From NCBI GenBank assembly GCA_902776035.1, contig CACYOO010000012.1, positions 1-64,000 of the forward strand: a stretch of DNA of 64,000 nt. Direction: 5' to 3'. A program made the position numbers and the translations under genes. The notes under the pieces are model-generated. The model ran no database searches. It saw only the letters and a list, made by a program, of their open reading frames with translations, and was not told the origin of the DNA. This DNA comes from an uncultured bacterium. GTDB lineage: Bacteria; Cyanobacteriota; Vampirovibrionia; Gastranaerophilales; Gastranaerophilaceae. Shown in pieces: positions 33,882-44,228 of the stretch. The first letter of the stretch is position 1, and every line of letters begins with the position of its first letter.

Positions 33882-34760
33882 ATGAAAAAGATTTTAAGTA
33901 TTGTCATTGCATTTTTTGCTTTTATGACAATTAATATATCGTATGCAGTTACGACAACAACAACTACCACAACAACTGTAGATGTTACATCTATTCAAAA
34001 AAGATTAAATAATATTGCATATGTACTTGTAAAAAATAATGGTTTACCGAGTGGTATTTCTATAAAAGTTATAGATAACAAAGAAGCGAATGCTTATTCT
34101 ACAATAAATAAAGAGATATATGTTTATACGGGCTTATTACAATATGCAACAACGGATGAGGAATTGGCTGCTGTAATTGCTCATGAAATGGGACATATTA
34201 TAAATGGGCATTGTGCAAAACAAACAATAGTAAATTCTGTTATATCTTCAGTTCTCGGCAGTGTAACAGCAGATACTACCGCAAAAGCAGTGGGAGTTGC
34301 CGCAACAGAACAATTGTCAGAATCAAAAATGAGCAGAAAAGATGAATTTGAAGCAGATTTAACAGCTGTTGATTTATTGGTAGCCGCAAAATATAATCCG
34401 CTTTCACTTATATCTGTTTTGAATAAAATTACAGGTAATTATATTGATTTAGTTTCATCTCATCCGTCTGGTGAAAAAAGATTGATGAATGCTTACGATT
34501 ATATGGCTTACAATTATCCGTCTGCAATTAAGAATGGATATTCAACAGAATCATATAATAATGCAATGAAAATTATTAACCTAAATTTAGAAGAAAGAAA
34601 ATTAAGCACACGTTTAACTAAAAAGTATCAAAAAACGCAGGAAAAATTGAAGAAAGAAAAAATTAAACGTGCTAAAAAGATGCTTAAATCAAGTAATGGT
34701 TGGGATAATTCTTTCATGGTTTTACAAATGTTGAGTTCAGATAATACAAGTTCAAAATAA
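33882..34760 (+). CDS. Secreted M48-family metalloprotease
   Basis: A signal peptide ends near residue 22, followed by nine Thr residues in a row. The protease domain has the zinc motif AAVIAHEMGHIINGH near residue 100 and the third ligand Glu in SRKDEFEADLTAVDLL. M48 proteases such as BepA and LoiP degrade damaged outer-membrane or periplasmic proteins. The C-terminal 60 residues are Lys-rich coiled coil. An AAGGAG ribosome site precedes the ATG, 31 bp after nusA. Confidence 0.9.
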   Translation: MKKILSIVIAFFAFMTINISYAVTTTTTTTTTVDVTSIQKRLNNIAYVLVKNNGLPSGISIKVIDNKEANAYSTINKEIYVYTGLLQYATTDEELAAVIAHEMGHIINGHCAKQTIVNSVISSVLGSVTADTTAKAVGVAATEQLSESKMSRKDEFEADLTAVDLLVAAKYNPLSLISVLNKITGNYIDLVSSHPSGEKRLMNAYDYMAYNYPSAIKNGYSTESYNNAMKIINLNLEERKLSTRLTKKYQKTQEKLKKEKIKRAKKMLKSSNGWDNSFMVLQMLSSDNTSSK

Positions 34761-34796
34761 AATTTTTATTTCATAAATTGTTTCGACAATAGTAAA

Positions 34797-34838
34797 TTAT
34801 ATCTCGGCTTTCTTCTTGCTAAGAAAGCCGAGATATAA
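34797..34838. terminator. 18-bp terminator hairpin between converging genes
   Basis: TTATATCTCGGCTTTCTT (34797-34814) is an exact inverted copy of 34821-34838 with a 6-base loop. It separates the nusA/M48 run from the minus-strand cluster. Confidence 0.75.
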
Positions 34839-34859
34839 TTATATTAAAATATATTCATA

Positions 34860-36563
34860 TTAAATATCTTCGCTAAATTGACCTAAAGTTGTGAGTGTAT
34901 CTATTTCTATTGTATGTCTGATTATTGCATGGCATATTAAAAGTAAATACGGGTTAACTTCGTTAACATTTGACAAATTTACCTTTGCTTTTGGTTTTTC
35001 TACATTTTGTTCTAATTGGGGTTTTTGAGCTTGTATATCAATATTTGCCTGCATTGAATGTTGTCTGCTATCAAGATTTAGTTTTTTTAACAGATGTTTT
35101 TTGGGAAATTTCTCGGAACATACTATTTGTACATCAACCGAATTCGTTGACATCAAAGTAACAGATGCCTGCAAATTGCCATAATTTACTGTTGTTATCT
35201 TTATTTTTATAGTTGAATCAGAATCAATATGCTCTTTGTTTTTTTCAATCTCTAAATCAAAGCCGACACCCTCTTGCAATGGAAGCCATGGCAAATATAA
35301 TAACATTAAGTTTTTTAATGTTTGAACAGAATCATTTTGTGATGTAGCCGCAATACTTGAATTAATAGCTGCCATTGTTTCTTTTAATGGCGTAATATCT
35401 CCTATACCTTGTGAGGCAACCATTGTCATCATTGTCATCATTTTGTTCATTGCTAATTTACCGTTTTTTTGTAAAAGAGCAGATACATTTGAAAGTGATA
35501 CATTTTGATTGAGTTGCGAGGCAAGCTGCTGTTTGAAATTGGCAAGCTCCTCAGCCGTCATTCCCTGTTGGTCGTTTGCAGCTATTTGATTTGCAACATT
35601 TTCATTTTGAACTGATGTTGGAGTATTATTAATTATGGAATTTCTTAATGAGTTACGCATTATATTACTTCTTGCCATATTATGCAACTGATTTAACGGT
35701 GTATTGATTGCATTTTGACGTACTTGCTGCTGCGTATTTTCAATAAAAGTATTGCGAACATCTCCTGTAGATGATTGAGGATTTTGTCTTATATTCTGCA
35801 TTTGTTGATTTTGCGGCTTAATATCCGTATTTCTGACATGGTTTTGGTTATGGTGTAAATTTTTTATATTTTTTTGTGCTTTTACATTCTCTTGATTATT
35901 TGAATGTATATTATGTTGATTATTAGGACGAATATTTTGTGAATTATTTGATGTTTGTAAATTATTTGGTTGTTGAAATTGTTGATTATCCGAACGAACA
36001 TTTTGCAAATTATTTGATGAATTTTGATTTGCAGGTTGAACATTTCCTCGTTGTACGTTTTGAGGTATATTATTCTGCTTTATATTTTGTCTAACATTAT
36101 TTTCATTATTAAAAACTTTTTTAAAATCGCCTGTATTATTTTGATTATTTTTTACGTTAGAATTATTTCCCGTATCTAAATTTTTATTACTATTTTGTTT
36201 TGAATTTTCTTCGTTATTTTGTAATTGTTGATTTGAATTTGCTTGTTTATTATAAAAAGTTTGTTCTGCTTTATTTTGATTTTGAACCATAACAAGTAAT
36301 TCCACCATATTCTGCGGAAGATTTAACAAGTTTTTTACATATACAGACCTGTCAATACTTGCAAGGTTATTCATACTCAACTGTTGAGGATTTATAAGAT
36401 TACTTTTTACATTATTTATTATATTATTAGTTGTTTGATTTACTAATCCCCTTGTAATATCGGCACCTTTAGAAACATCAACCTTAGCAGCATTAACCTG
36501 ATTTGAAAGGATATTTGCTGCTTTTTGATTTAGTTTCAACTTTAGCCAATTTACGTTTTCCAT
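34860..36563 (-). CDS. FliK-like protein with long Asn/Gln-rich region
   Basis: The 567-residue protein has a helical N-terminus (residues 1-110), then a low-complexity Asn/Gln-rich part (about 110-300) with repeated short words such as NNSQNIRPNNQ. The C-terminal section (about 420-520) resembles the hook-length control domain of FliK: LPLQEGVGFDLEIEKN, ITTVNYGNLQASVTLMSTNSVDVQIV. FliK-type proteins measure length and switch export in type III systems. The match is weak and the family call is an inference. Together with the FliO-like gene at 60002 it hints at export machinery. Confidence 0.5.
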   Translation of the reverse strand: MENVNWLKLKLNQKAANILSNQVNAAKVDVSKGADITRGLVNQTTNNIINNVKSNLINPQQLSMNNLASIDRSVYVKNLLNLPQNMVELLVMVQNQNKAEQTFYNKQANSNQQLQNNEENSKQNSNKNLDTGNNSNVKNNQNNTGDFKKVFNNENNVRQNIKQNNIPQNVQRGNVQPANQNSSNNLQNVRSDNQQFQQPNNLQTSNNSQNIRPNNQHNIHSNNQENVKAQKNIKNLHHNQNHVRNTDIKPQNQQMQNIRQNPQSSTGDVRNTFIENTQQQVRQNAINTPLNQLHNMARSNIMRNSLRNSIINNTPTSVQNENVANQIAANDQQGMTAEELANFKQQLASQLNQNVSLSNVSALLQKNGKLAMNKMMTMMTMVASQGIGDITPLKETMAAINSSIAATSQNDSVQTLKNLMLLYLPWLPLQEGVGFDLEIEKNKEHIDSDSTIKIKITTVNYGNLQASVTLMSTNSVDVQIVCSEKFPKKHLLKKLNLDSRQHSMQANIDIQAQKPQLEQNVEKPKAKVNLSNVNEVNPYLLLICHAIIRHTIEIDTLTTLGQFSEDI

Positions 36564-36600
36564 ATTTACTATTATTCCATAGAATTTAAACTTTTAAACT

Positions 36601-37590
36601 CTATTTTTGAATAGGTAAATAAGCTTGAGGATAACTGTAATCTTCCTTAAATCCAACATGTCTGTACATTTTTAATGCAGGAATATTATTTGTTTCTGCA
36701 GATACATTTAATTCTTTATAACGTTGTCTGCCGGATTTTACACTGTATAAAATAATACCAAGTGAACGACTTATTAAATGTTTTGCCAAACCCTTGCCTT
36801 GATGTTCTTTTTCTATGGAAACAAGCGGAATATTGGTAATTTCATTACCTGTATCTATAACGAAACAAAAACCGCAAGGTCTGCCGTTATAAAGTAAAAC
36901 ACTTGTTGCTTCAGGTAAAAATCTACCATAAACGTTATTTACAATTTTATCCAAAACATCATTTGTTCCGTCTAATGTTAAGTATCTGGTGTCAAATAAT
37001 GCATCAGAAGCTTTCTTAAATCCTTCATGAATAATATTTAAAGCATTGTCATAATACATATCCTCCCATGAAGATAGTGTATAAAGCTCATTTTGAGGAT
37101 TTGGTGTTACACTCTTAAATACTTCTTCACAATTTTTGTCATCCATTTTAAAACGTAATACGGCAATTCCCACAAATTTAAATCCGTAATGAGATATATC
37201 ACTTGTGAATGAAGATTGTGTACCAAGCAGCGGATAACAAACAACTTTTTCTTGTCTTTCCTGTTCTGTTTCTTTTAAAAATCGCTCCATAAGGGCTTTT
37301 CTTTTATTTAATAAATCCTCATTACCTAAACAATGGATAACATTTAATTCGATTGATTCTGATATTGCAAGAGTATAAATTAAAAATGCGGTTGGAATAT
37401 GATTTTCTAACAAAACTATGCATTTTATATAATTTTTGTCTATAGAATCTATAAATTCTTCATATTCAACAGGCGGTAGCTCAAACATATAATCTTCTGC
37501 TGCAACAGAACGAAAATTGTTATAAATACCCGCAAATATTTTATACATATCGGGTGTTAAAAGTTCTGTTTCATAATTAGTGTTTTCCAT
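36601..37590 (-). CDS. GNAT-family N-acetyltransferase
   Basis: The 329-residue protein has two GNAT-like halves. The C-terminal half has the acetyl-CoA binding loop VSIEKEHQGKGLAKHLISRSLG (about residues 258-280), then NNIPALKMYRHVGF. The N-terminal half is degenerate. The substrate is unknown. It is 10 bp downstream of ribBA, probably in the same transcript. Confidence 0.82.
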   Translation of the reverse strand: MENTNYETELLTPDMYKIFAGIYNNFRSVAAEDYMFELPPVEYEEFIDSIDKNYIKCIVLLENHIPTAFLIYTLAISESIELNVIHCLGNEDLLNKRKALMERFLKETEQERQEKVVCYPLLGTQSSFTSDISHYGFKFVGIAVLRFKMDDKNCEEVFKSVTPNPQNELYTLSSWEDMYYDNALNIIHEGFKKASDALFDTRYLTLDGTNDVLDKIVNNVYGRFLPEATSVLLYNGRPCGFCFVIDTGNEITNIPLVSIEKEHQGKGLAKHLISRSLGIILYSVKSGRQRYKELNVSAETNNIPALKMYRHVGFKEDYSYPQAYLPIQK

Positions 37591-37600
37591 AGTCTATCCT

Positions 37601-38809
37601 TTATAAAGTATGATGCATTTTTTCTCTTTTAGTATTCAGATATTTTTTATTATACTCCGTAACTTCTGATTTTATATGCACTATATCGTGTATTTTTAAT
37701 CCGTAACCTTCTAAACCAATAATTTTTTTAGGATTGTTTGTAATTAAGTCAAATGTTGTAAAGCCAATATCTCTTATTATTTGAGCACCTACACCATAAT
37801 CTCTTAAATCTTCTTTAAATCCTAAAGAAATATTTGCTTCAATAGTATCTTGTCCGTGTTCTTGAAGATTATAAGCTTTTATTTTATTTACAAGCCCTAT
37901 TCCTCTGCCTTCGTGATCATGCATATATACTAATGCACCTTTACCATATTCATTAATCATACTTAAAGCCGAATGTAATTGAGAATTACAATCACATTTT
38001 AAACTGTGAAATACATCACCTGTTAAACATTCAGAATGAACTCGTATAAGAGGTATACGCTCCGTACCGTCATCTTTCACAAGTGCTACATGTTCATGTC
38101 CGTTTATATGATTAATATATCCGTAAATTTCAAAATTTCCAAACTTTGTAGGTAAAAAAGCTTGAGCTTCACGAGTTACTAATTTTTCAGATTTTAAGCG
38201 ATATGCAACAAGTTCTGATACGGATATGAATTTAAAACCATGTTCGTCAGCAAATTTTCTTAAATCATCACGTCTTGCCATAGAACCGTCTTCATTCATT
38301 ATTTCACACATAATACCGGCCGGTCTGTGCTTAGATAAAATTGCCATATCTACACATGCTTCCGTATGACCTACACGTGTTAAAACACCGCCTTTTCTGG
38401 CAACACATGGAAATAGGTGTCCCGGTCGTCTTAAATCATGCGGTCGTGCATCAGGAGCTATAGCTATTTCTACTGTTTTTGCTCTGTCAAAAGCTGATAT
38501 ACCGGTTGTTACTCCAAATTTTTCTGCGCCATCAATACTTTGTGTAAAGGCAGTATGCATTTTTTCGGTATTATTTTCTACCATTTGTGTTAAATCCAAA
38601 TTTTCTGCAATTTCTTTTGAAATTGCAAGACAAATCAACCCTCTACATTCCTTTGTCATAAAATTTATTATTTCCGGTGTAACACACTGTGCAGAACATA
38701 ACAAATCACCTTCATTTTCTCTGTCTTCATTATCTGCAACAACAATAGGACGTCCTTGCTGATAATCTTTTATTGCTTCTTCTATTTTATCAAATTCAAA
38801 TTCACCCAT
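37601..38809 (-). CDS. ribBA: Bifunctional DHBP synthase / GTP cyclohydrolase II RibBA
   Basis: The N-terminal half has the DHBP synthase motif DNEDRENEGDLLCSA, and HTEACVDMAILSKHRPAGIMCEI. The C-terminal half is GTP cyclohydrolase II with the zinc site CLTGDVFHSLKCDC and HEGRGIGL. It makes the two precursors of riboflavin. The start ATG overlaps the last base of the ribE stop. No FMN riboswitch precedes the pair. Confidence 0.97.
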   Translation of the reverse strand: MGEFEFDKIEEAIKDYQQGRPIVVADNEDRENEGDLLCSAQCVTPEIINFMTKECRGLICLAISKEIAENLDLTQMVENNTEKMHTAFTQSIDGAEKFGVTTGISAFDRAKTVEIAIAPDARPHDLRRPGHLFPCVARKGGVLTRVGHTEACVDMAILSKHRPAGIMCEIMNEDGSMARRDDLRKFADEHGFKFISVSELVAYRLKSEKLVTREAQAFLPTKFGNFEIYGYINHINGHEHVALVKDDGTERIPLIRVHSECLTGDVFHSLKCDCNSQLHSALSMINEYGKGALVYMHDHEGRGIGLVNKIKAYNLQEHGQDTIEANISLGFKEDLRDYGVGAQIIRDIGFTTFDLITNNPKKIIGLEGYGLKIHDIVHIKSEVTEYNKKYLNTKREKMHHTL

Positions 38810-39450
38810 TACATAAACCCGTTTACTTTTAAAAAATCTTCTGTGATAACTGATTGTACCGTTTTATTTAACAAAAATTTCTCTATATATTTTGCGAAAA
38901 TATCTGTTTCTAAATTTACTCTATCGCCTGATTTCAATTCTGACAAATTTGTATTTTCATAAGTATGAGGAATAACAGCAGTCATAATAACATTTTCAGT
39001 CATATCTGCAACTGTTAAGCTGACTCCGTTCAAAGTTATTGAACCCTTTTTGATAACATATTTTGAAAAATTTTCATCAATTTCAAAATACATATTATAA
39101 AATTCACTTTGTTTTTCAGAATTTAAAAACTTTACCGTACTTTCTACATGTCCTGATACAATATGTCCGCCAATACGTGAATTTAAAGATAAAGCCCTTT
39201 CTAAATTTACTTTGTCCCCTTGTTTTATATCCGAAAAATTTGTAACTGAAAGTGTTTCGTCTGAAACATCTGCTTGAAATGAATTTTCGCTCATTTCTAC
39301 AACAGTTTGACACACTCCATTTATGGATATAGAATCACCTATTTTCATATCTTCTGTAATTTTATTACAAGAAACCGTTATAAAAGCACCATTATTTTGT
39401 TTTTTAAAACTTTTAATTAAGCCAACTTCTTCTATTATCCCTGTAAACAT
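38809..39450 (-). CDS. ribE: Riboflavin synthase alpha chain
   Basis: The 213-residue protein starts MFTGIIEEVG, the riboflavin synthase signature, and shows the two lumazine-binding repeats (about residues 1-95 and 96-195), each with a GDSISINGVC / KGSITLNGVSLTV pattern. It joins two lumazine molecules to make riboflavin. It lies 18 bp after mnmE and overlaps ribBA by 1 bp. ribD and ribH are not in the window. Confidence 0.96.
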   Translation of the reverse strand: MFTGIIEEVGLIKSFKKQNNGAFITVSCNKITEDMKIGDSISINGVCQTVVEMSENSFQADVSDETLSVTNFSDIKQGDKVNLERALSLNSRIGGHIVSGHVESTVKFLNSEKQSEFYNMYFEIDENFSKYVIKKGSITLNGVSLTVADMTENVIMTAVIPHTYENTNLSELKSGDRVNLETDIFAKYIEKFLLNKTVQSVITEDFLKVNGFM

Positions 39451-39468
39451 ATAAATATTTTATCACAA

Positions 39469-40800
39469 TTATTTTCCAATGCAAAAATTATCAAAAATAT
39501 TATTTAATATTTCATCTGTTATAACTTCACCTGTTATTTCATCAAGGCATAATAAAGCTTGTTTTACATCTATTGATATTAAATCTTGAAGTTCATGACG
39601 CATTGCTGCTTCATTTGAGCGTATCAAACATTCTCTTGCTTTTTTTAAGCATTCCTGCTGGCGTTCATTAGTTATAAATTCTGTATCTTCAGGAGATATT
39701 TCAAAAATTATATCTTTTATTTTTTGTTTTAATTCGTCTATACCAACATTATTTTTTGTTGAAATACATATAGCATTTTGTAATTTACCATTTTTCAAAT
39801 CACATTTATTTGCAATTGCTATATATTTTTTATTTTTTATAAAATTTAAAATTTCCAAATCCGCATTCTGAAATCCCTGATTAATATCAAAAACAAAAAG
39901 AACTAAATCCGCATCCTGAGCTGCTTGTTTTGAATATTGTATACCGATTTCTTCTACTTTATCAACATTTTCATCATTTCTTATTCCCGCAGTATCAACA
40001 AGTGTAACAGGTATTCCCAAATCAAGAGTTTCGGTTAAAATATCTCTTGTTGTACCTGCAATATCCGTAACTATCGCTCTGTCTAAATTTAGCAATGCGT
40101 TAAATAAAGATGATTTTCCAACATTCGGCTTTCCGCAAATTGCAATCTTTATTCCCTGACGCATTATATTACTTGATGATGCATCTGATAAAATACCATC
40201 TATCATTTCTATTTGTACTTCGAAATCATTTATAAGAGAGTCATAAGCTGGTTCTGAAACATCCTCAGGAAAATCAATACATGCTATTATTTTTGATAAT
40301 GTTTTAAAAATATCTCGTTTTATTTCAGCAAGCCGTTGTGTAAGCATTCCTGATAAATTTTTTGCAGATTGTTTTGCAAATCGTTTAGTTTTTGAATGAA
40401 TTAAATCTGCAACGGCTTCGGCTTGAGATAAATCCAATTTTTTATTTAAAAAGGCCCTTTTTGTAAATTCTCCTCTTTCTGCCATTCTTGCACCGTTTTT
40501 TAATACAGCATCAAGAATATTTCTTACAACATTTATACCGCCATGACATTGAATTTCTACTACATCTTCTCCTGTATAGCTTTTAGGAGCTTTAAACGGT
40601 AAAACAACAACTTCATCAAGTCGTACACCATCATCTATTATCCAACCATGACAAATCTTTCCGGCTTCAACTTCATCATTAAAAATCTTTCTAGTAATAT
40701 TAAAACTATTATCACCTGATATTCTAATAACTCCTAAACCACCTGTTCCAAGAGGAGTAGATATTGCAGCTATTGTATCAAATTCGTCATTTATATTCAT
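39469..40800 (-). CDS. mnmE: tRNA modification GTPase MnmE
   Basis: The N-terminal domain starts with DTIAAISTPLGTGGLGVIRISG. The inserted GTPase domain has GKPNVGKSSLFN, IAGTTRD, DTAGIR and NKCD. The C-terminus is CIGK, the conserved end. The 443-residue length is normal. With MnmG (absent here) it adds carboxymethylaminomethyl to wobble uridine. It is spaced 102 bp from the upstream gene. Confidence 0.97.
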   Translation of the reverse strand: MNINDEFDTIAAISTPLGTGGLGVIRISGDNSFNITRKIFNDEVEAGKICHGWIIDDGVRLDEVVVLPFKAPKSYTGEDVVEIQCHGGINVVRNILDAVLKNGARMAERGEFTKRAFLNKKLDLSQAEAVADLIHSKTKRFAKQSAKNLSGMLTQRLAEIKRDIFKTLSKIIACIDFPEDVSEPAYDSLINDFEVQIEMIDGILSDASSSNIMRQGIKIAICGKPNVGKSSLFNALLNLDRAIVTDIAGTTRDILTETLDLGIPVTLVDTAGIRNDENVDKVEEIGIQYSKQAAQDADLVLFVFDINQGFQNADLEILNFIKNKKYIAIANKCDLKNGKLQNAICISTKNNVGIDELKQKIKDIIFEISPEDTEFITNERQQECLKKARECLIRSNEAAMRHELQDLISIDVKQALLCLDEITGEVITDEILNNIFDNFCIGK

Positions 40801-40902
40801 ACTAGGATTATAATATTAAAGCTTTAAACATGCAATATGAATATACTGTTATCATTCAACTTATATAAACAATTTTAAAATGACTTTTAAAACTTTTTAA
40901 TA

Positions 40903-41409
40903 TTATTGATCAGTTTCTTTATGGTCTTTTAACAATTTTTCAAAATCTGAAGGTTTTAAATCTTGAACAAATCTTTTAAATTCTTGTGCATCTTCCTCAT
41001 CTTTTGCAGGATCAGTAGAAACAGCACCTGTTGCAAGAACATTAGATGATACATAAATTGGCGCATCAACTCTTATTGCTATAGCTATAGCATCCGACGG
41101 ACGTGCATCTATTTCTATTGTATCATCATCCTTAGTTAATATTATCGTAGCAAAATATGTATCTTTCTCAACATCATCTATTTCCACTTTTTCAAGTGTA
41201 TACCCTGTTTGTTTAACAAAACTTATAAATAAATCATGAGTCATTGGACGAGCCACTGATAAATGCTCTATTCTTCTTACTATAGCACTTGCCTCTGCTG
41301 AGCCAATCCATATAGGTAATGCCCTTCTATTATCTTTATCATTTAAAACGACTATTGGAGAACCTGTTCTCGTGTCAAGTGCTATTCCCATTACATGCAT
41401 TTCTATCAT
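40903..41409 (-). CDS. Bifunctional nuclease family protein (DUF151)
   Basis: The 168-residue protein has the DUF151 pattern: GIALDTRTGSPIVVLND, LPIWIGSAEASAIV, HDLFISFVKQTGY and DARPSDAIAIAIR. Members show nuclease activity or act as stress proteins in plants and bacteria. The C-terminus ends with an acidic/Lys helix. It follows rpoD by 31 bp. Confidence 0.93.
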   Translation of the reverse strand: MIEMHVMGIALDTRTGSPIVVLNDKDNRRALPIWIGSAEASAIVRRIEHLSVARPMTHDLFISFVKQTGYTLEKVEIDDVEKDTYFATIILTKDDDTIEIDARPSDAIAIAIRVDAPIYVSSNVLATGAVSTDPAKDEEDAQEFKRFVQDLKPSDFEKLLKDHKETDQ

Positions 41410-41440
41410 TAGTTTATCCTCGTTTTTTTATTCTCATTAG

Positions 41441-42451
41441 TTATGTTCCAAAATAATTTTTTAAACCTATAGTAAGATTTTCATTCTTACATAGTTTTTT
41501 CAACTTTGAAATAGCTCTATTTTCAATTTGTCTTATACGTTCTCTTGAAACTCCATAATGAGAGCCGATTTCATCCAAAGTTTTCTTTTCTCCGTTATTA
41601 TCAAGTCCGTATCGCATTATCAACACATCTCGTTCTTTAGGCATAAGTTGTTTTAGCATACTCTGTATATCATGAAGCATGTTTTCTCTTGTTACCATTG
41701 TATCAGGAGTAACTGTAGATGTATCAACAATATAATCTGCAATTTTTGTAGAATCATCTTTTTGATTTGCAGGTGTTTCTATACTTATTGTTGATTGTGC
41801 TGATTTAACTATTTGATTTAATTTTTTAACTGTTATACCTAATCTGTATGCAATCTCTTGTTTTGTTGGTGTTCTACCAAGTTCTGTTGTTAAATCTATA
41901 GTAACCTTCTTAATTTTGTTTAATGATTCTATCATGTGTATTGGTAATCTTATGGCACGTGCTTTATCAGCAATTGCTCTTGTTATAGATTGCTGTATCC
42001 ACCATGTTGCATAAGTAGAAAATTTATAACCTTTTGAATAATCAAATCGCTCTGCCGCTTTCATTAAGCCAATATTACCTTCTTGAATTAAATCTAAAAA
42101 GGAAAGCCCTCTACCAATATATTTTTTTGCAATACTTACAACAAGACGTAAATTTGCGTTAACAAGAATATTTTTTGCTAATTCGCTATGTTCTTCTTTT
42201 ATACGTTTTGCAACATCTGTTTCTTCTTCAGACGATAACATTGGTATTTTACCGATTTGTTGTAAATATATTCTTACAGAGTCATCTGCATTTACAGAAT
42301 TTAAATTCTCTTGAATTTTAGGATCAGATACTGAATTTAATATATCATCACCGTCTTCAACTTCACTTTCAAGCTGCAAATTGTTAAAGTCTACATCTTT
42401 ATCTGATATTTCATCGATATTTTCAATTTGTTCGTTTTTTTTCTTACTCAT
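41441..42451 (-). CDS. rpoD: RNA polymerase sigma-70 factor (primary type, RpoD/SigA)
   Basis: The 336-residue protein has regions 1.2 ([20 protein letters not shown]), 2 ([49 protein letters not shown]), 3 ([16 protein letters not shown]) and 4 ([32 protein letters not shown]). The -10 and -35 boxes seen throughout the window fit it. There is no long region 1.1 or non-conserved insert. Confidence 0.95.
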   Translation of the reverse strand: MSKKKNEQIENIDEISDKDVDFNNLQLESEVEDGDDILNSVSDPKIQENLNSVNADDSVRIYLQQIGKIPMLSSEEETDVAKRIKEEHSELAKNILVNANLRLVVSIAKKYIGRGLSFLDLIQEGNIGLMKAAERFDYSKGYKFSTYATWWIQQSITRAIADKARAIRLPIHMIESLNKIKKVTIDLTTELGRTPTKQEIAYRLGITVKKLNQIVKSAQSTISIETPANQKDDSTKIADYIVDTSTVTPDTMVTRENMLHDIQSMLKQLMPKERDVLIMRYGLDNNGEKKTLDEIGSHYGVSRERIRQIENRAISKLKKLCKNENLTIGLKNYFGT

Positions 42452-42481
42452 GATTACTCTTCACTATAATAATATAATATA

Positions 42482-43222
42482 TTAAAAAACAAACTTTTTA
42501 TTTTTTTGTCTTACCGTTTCAAAAATAATTATACTCAAAGCGTTAGAAACATTCAAGGAATTAAAATCTGTCGCCATAGGTATTTTTATTTTAAAGTCTG
42601 ACAAATTCATTATTGACTTGGATACTCCGGCATGTTCTGCTCCTAAAACAAGAACAAAATTCATATCGGTATAATCAATGTCATAATAATTATCTTTTGC
42701 ACTTGCATCTGTTGCAATTACCCACCAGTCGTTTTCTTTTAGTTTTTGTAATGCATTAACAGGGCTATTGACTTTTATTATGGAAATACGATTTATTGCT
42801 CCTGCTGATGTTTTTTCTACAACAGAATTAACTTGTACACTGCGTCTTGATGGAATGATGATTGCTTCAACTCCTGCACATACACATGCTCTTACACTTG
42901 CACCTAAATTATGAACATCTTCTATTCCATCTAAAAAAACTACAGATGAATTTTTATGTGGCTTAGATAAGAAATCTTCTAAATTTGCATATTCAATAGG
43001 TGATGCAAAAGCCAAAACTCCTTGATGATTATATTCTTTATATTTTACAAATTCCTCTTTTGCAACAAATCTGAAAATAATATTTTTATTATGAGCAAGC
43101 TCTTTTATTCTATCTATTTTTGTATCATTATGAACACTGTTCATAATCAAAACTTTATTAATTGTTCTATTATTTTCCAGTGCTTCTATAACAGCATTTT
43201 TACCGTAAATAATATCTTCCAT
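42482..43222 (-). CDS. rlmB: SpoU/RlmB-type RNA 2'-O-methyltransferase
   Basis: The 246-residue protein starts with the substrate-binding domain (DIIYGKNAVIEALENNRTINKV) and then has the SPOUT knot with VVFLDGIEDVHNLGASVRACVCAGVEAIIIP, LVLGAEHAGVSKSIM and IPMATDFNSLNVSNALSIIIFE. It probably methylates 23S rRNA G2251 or a similar site. It overlaps nadA by 1 bp. Confidence 0.92.
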   Translation of the reverse strand: MEDIIYGKNAVIEALENNRTINKVLIMNSVHNDTKIDRIKELAHNKNIIFRFVAKEEFVKYKEYNHQGVLAFASPIEYANLEDFLSKPHKNSSVVFLDGIEDVHNLGASVRACVCAGVEAIIIPSRRSVQVNSVVEKTSAGAINRISIIKVNSPVNALQKLKENDWWVIATDASAKDNYYDIDYTDMNFVLVLGAEHAGVSKSIMNLSDFKIKIPMATDFNSLNVSNALSIIIFETVRQKNKKFVF

Positions 43223-44124
43223 TACTTAGAAACCTCAAGCATTTTGTTTATACAACATACGGCTTTTTCCGCTATTTCTTTATCTATAGTTATTTCATTT
43301 GTTTCATTTAAAAGTACATGATATATATCTTCTAATGAATTTCTTTTCATATTCGGACAAACTACATTATCTTTTATCAATATAAACTCTTTTTCCGGAC
43401 AATCACGTTTTAGTCTTTCAACAACACCTTTTTCCGTTGCAATAACAAAAGTTTTATCAGAACTTTCTTTTGCATAATTCATTATACCTGTTGTACTTCC
43501 GACATAATCTGCCAATTCGCAAACTTCTTTATGACACTCAGGATGTGCTAAAACTTTTGCACCATTATATTTTTTTCTTGCCTCAACAACATCTTTTGCT
43601 TCAATTCGTAAATGTGTAGGACAAAATCCCGGATATGTTATTACTTTAACGTTATTTAACTTGGTTTGAACCCATGTTCCTAAGTATGTGTCAGGTAAAA
43701 ATAGAATTTCGTCAGAATTTAAACTTTCAACTATTTTTACTGCATTTGAACTTGTACAACAAATATCACATTCTGATTTAACTTCTGCTGTAGAATTTAT
43801 ATAGCATACTACAGGAACTTTTTTATTTTTACTTTTAAATTCTCTTAACTGTTCTAAATCAACCATATCTGCCATTAAACATCCCGATTGCATATTAGGA
43901 AGCAAAACTTTTTTATCAGGTGATATAAGTTTTGCGGTCTGAGCCATAAAATAAACTCCCGCAAAAACAATTATTTCTGCATCTGTTTTAGCTGCCATTT
44001 GACTTAAATAAAGAGAATCTCCCACATAATCAGCTACTTCATCAATTTCAAGATTTTGGTAACAGTGTCCTAAAATTACCGCATTTTTTTGTTTTTTTAA
44101 TTCTAAAATTTTATCCTTTAACAT
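43222..44124 (-). CDS. nadA: Quinolinate synthase NadA
   Basis: The 300-residue protein has the NadA pattern: VILGHCYQNLEIDEVADYVGDSLYL, MQSGCLMADM, CDICCTSSNA, PGFCPTHLRI and VCPNMKRN. Three Cys (in GCLMA, GFCPT and VCPN) hold the [4Fe-4S] cluster. It makes quinolinate for NAD. No nadB or nadC is in the window. Confidence 0.96.
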   Translation of the reverse strand: MLKDKILELKKQKNAVILGHCYQNLEIDEVADYVGDSLYLSQMAAKTDAEIIVFAGVYFMAQTAKLISPDKKVLLPNMQSGCLMADMVDLEQLREFKSKNKKVPVVCYINSTAEVKSECDICCTSSNAVKIVESLNSDEILFLPDTYLGTWVQTKLNNVKVITYPGFCPTHLRIEAKDVVEARKKYNGAKVLAHPECHKEVCELADYVGSTTGIMNYAKESSDKTFVIATEKGVVERLKRDCPEKEFILIKDNVVCPNMKRNSLEDIYHVLLNETNEITIDKEIAEKAVCCINKMLEVSK

Positions 44125-44150
44125 AGTTTTTAAACCTTATATTAGATTAT

Positions 44151-44179
44151 TTGACGTGGATTTTTGTTTAAATTATAAT
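44151..44179 (+). promoter_or_regulatory. Promoter of the pilMN-pilO operon
   Basis: TTGACG (44151-44156), a 17-base spacer and TATAAT (44174-44179) lie 49 bp before the gene start. The divergent gene is nadA. Confidence 0.75.
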
Positions 44180-44228
44180 ATTTCCAAAGATATTATATAA
44201 CAAAAGCAAATAAAATCAGATAAAATAT

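Noticed and set aside
39451-39468. FMN riboswitch before the riboflavin genes
   Set aside because: Only 18 bp separate mnmE from ribE, which is too short for the riboswitch fold.
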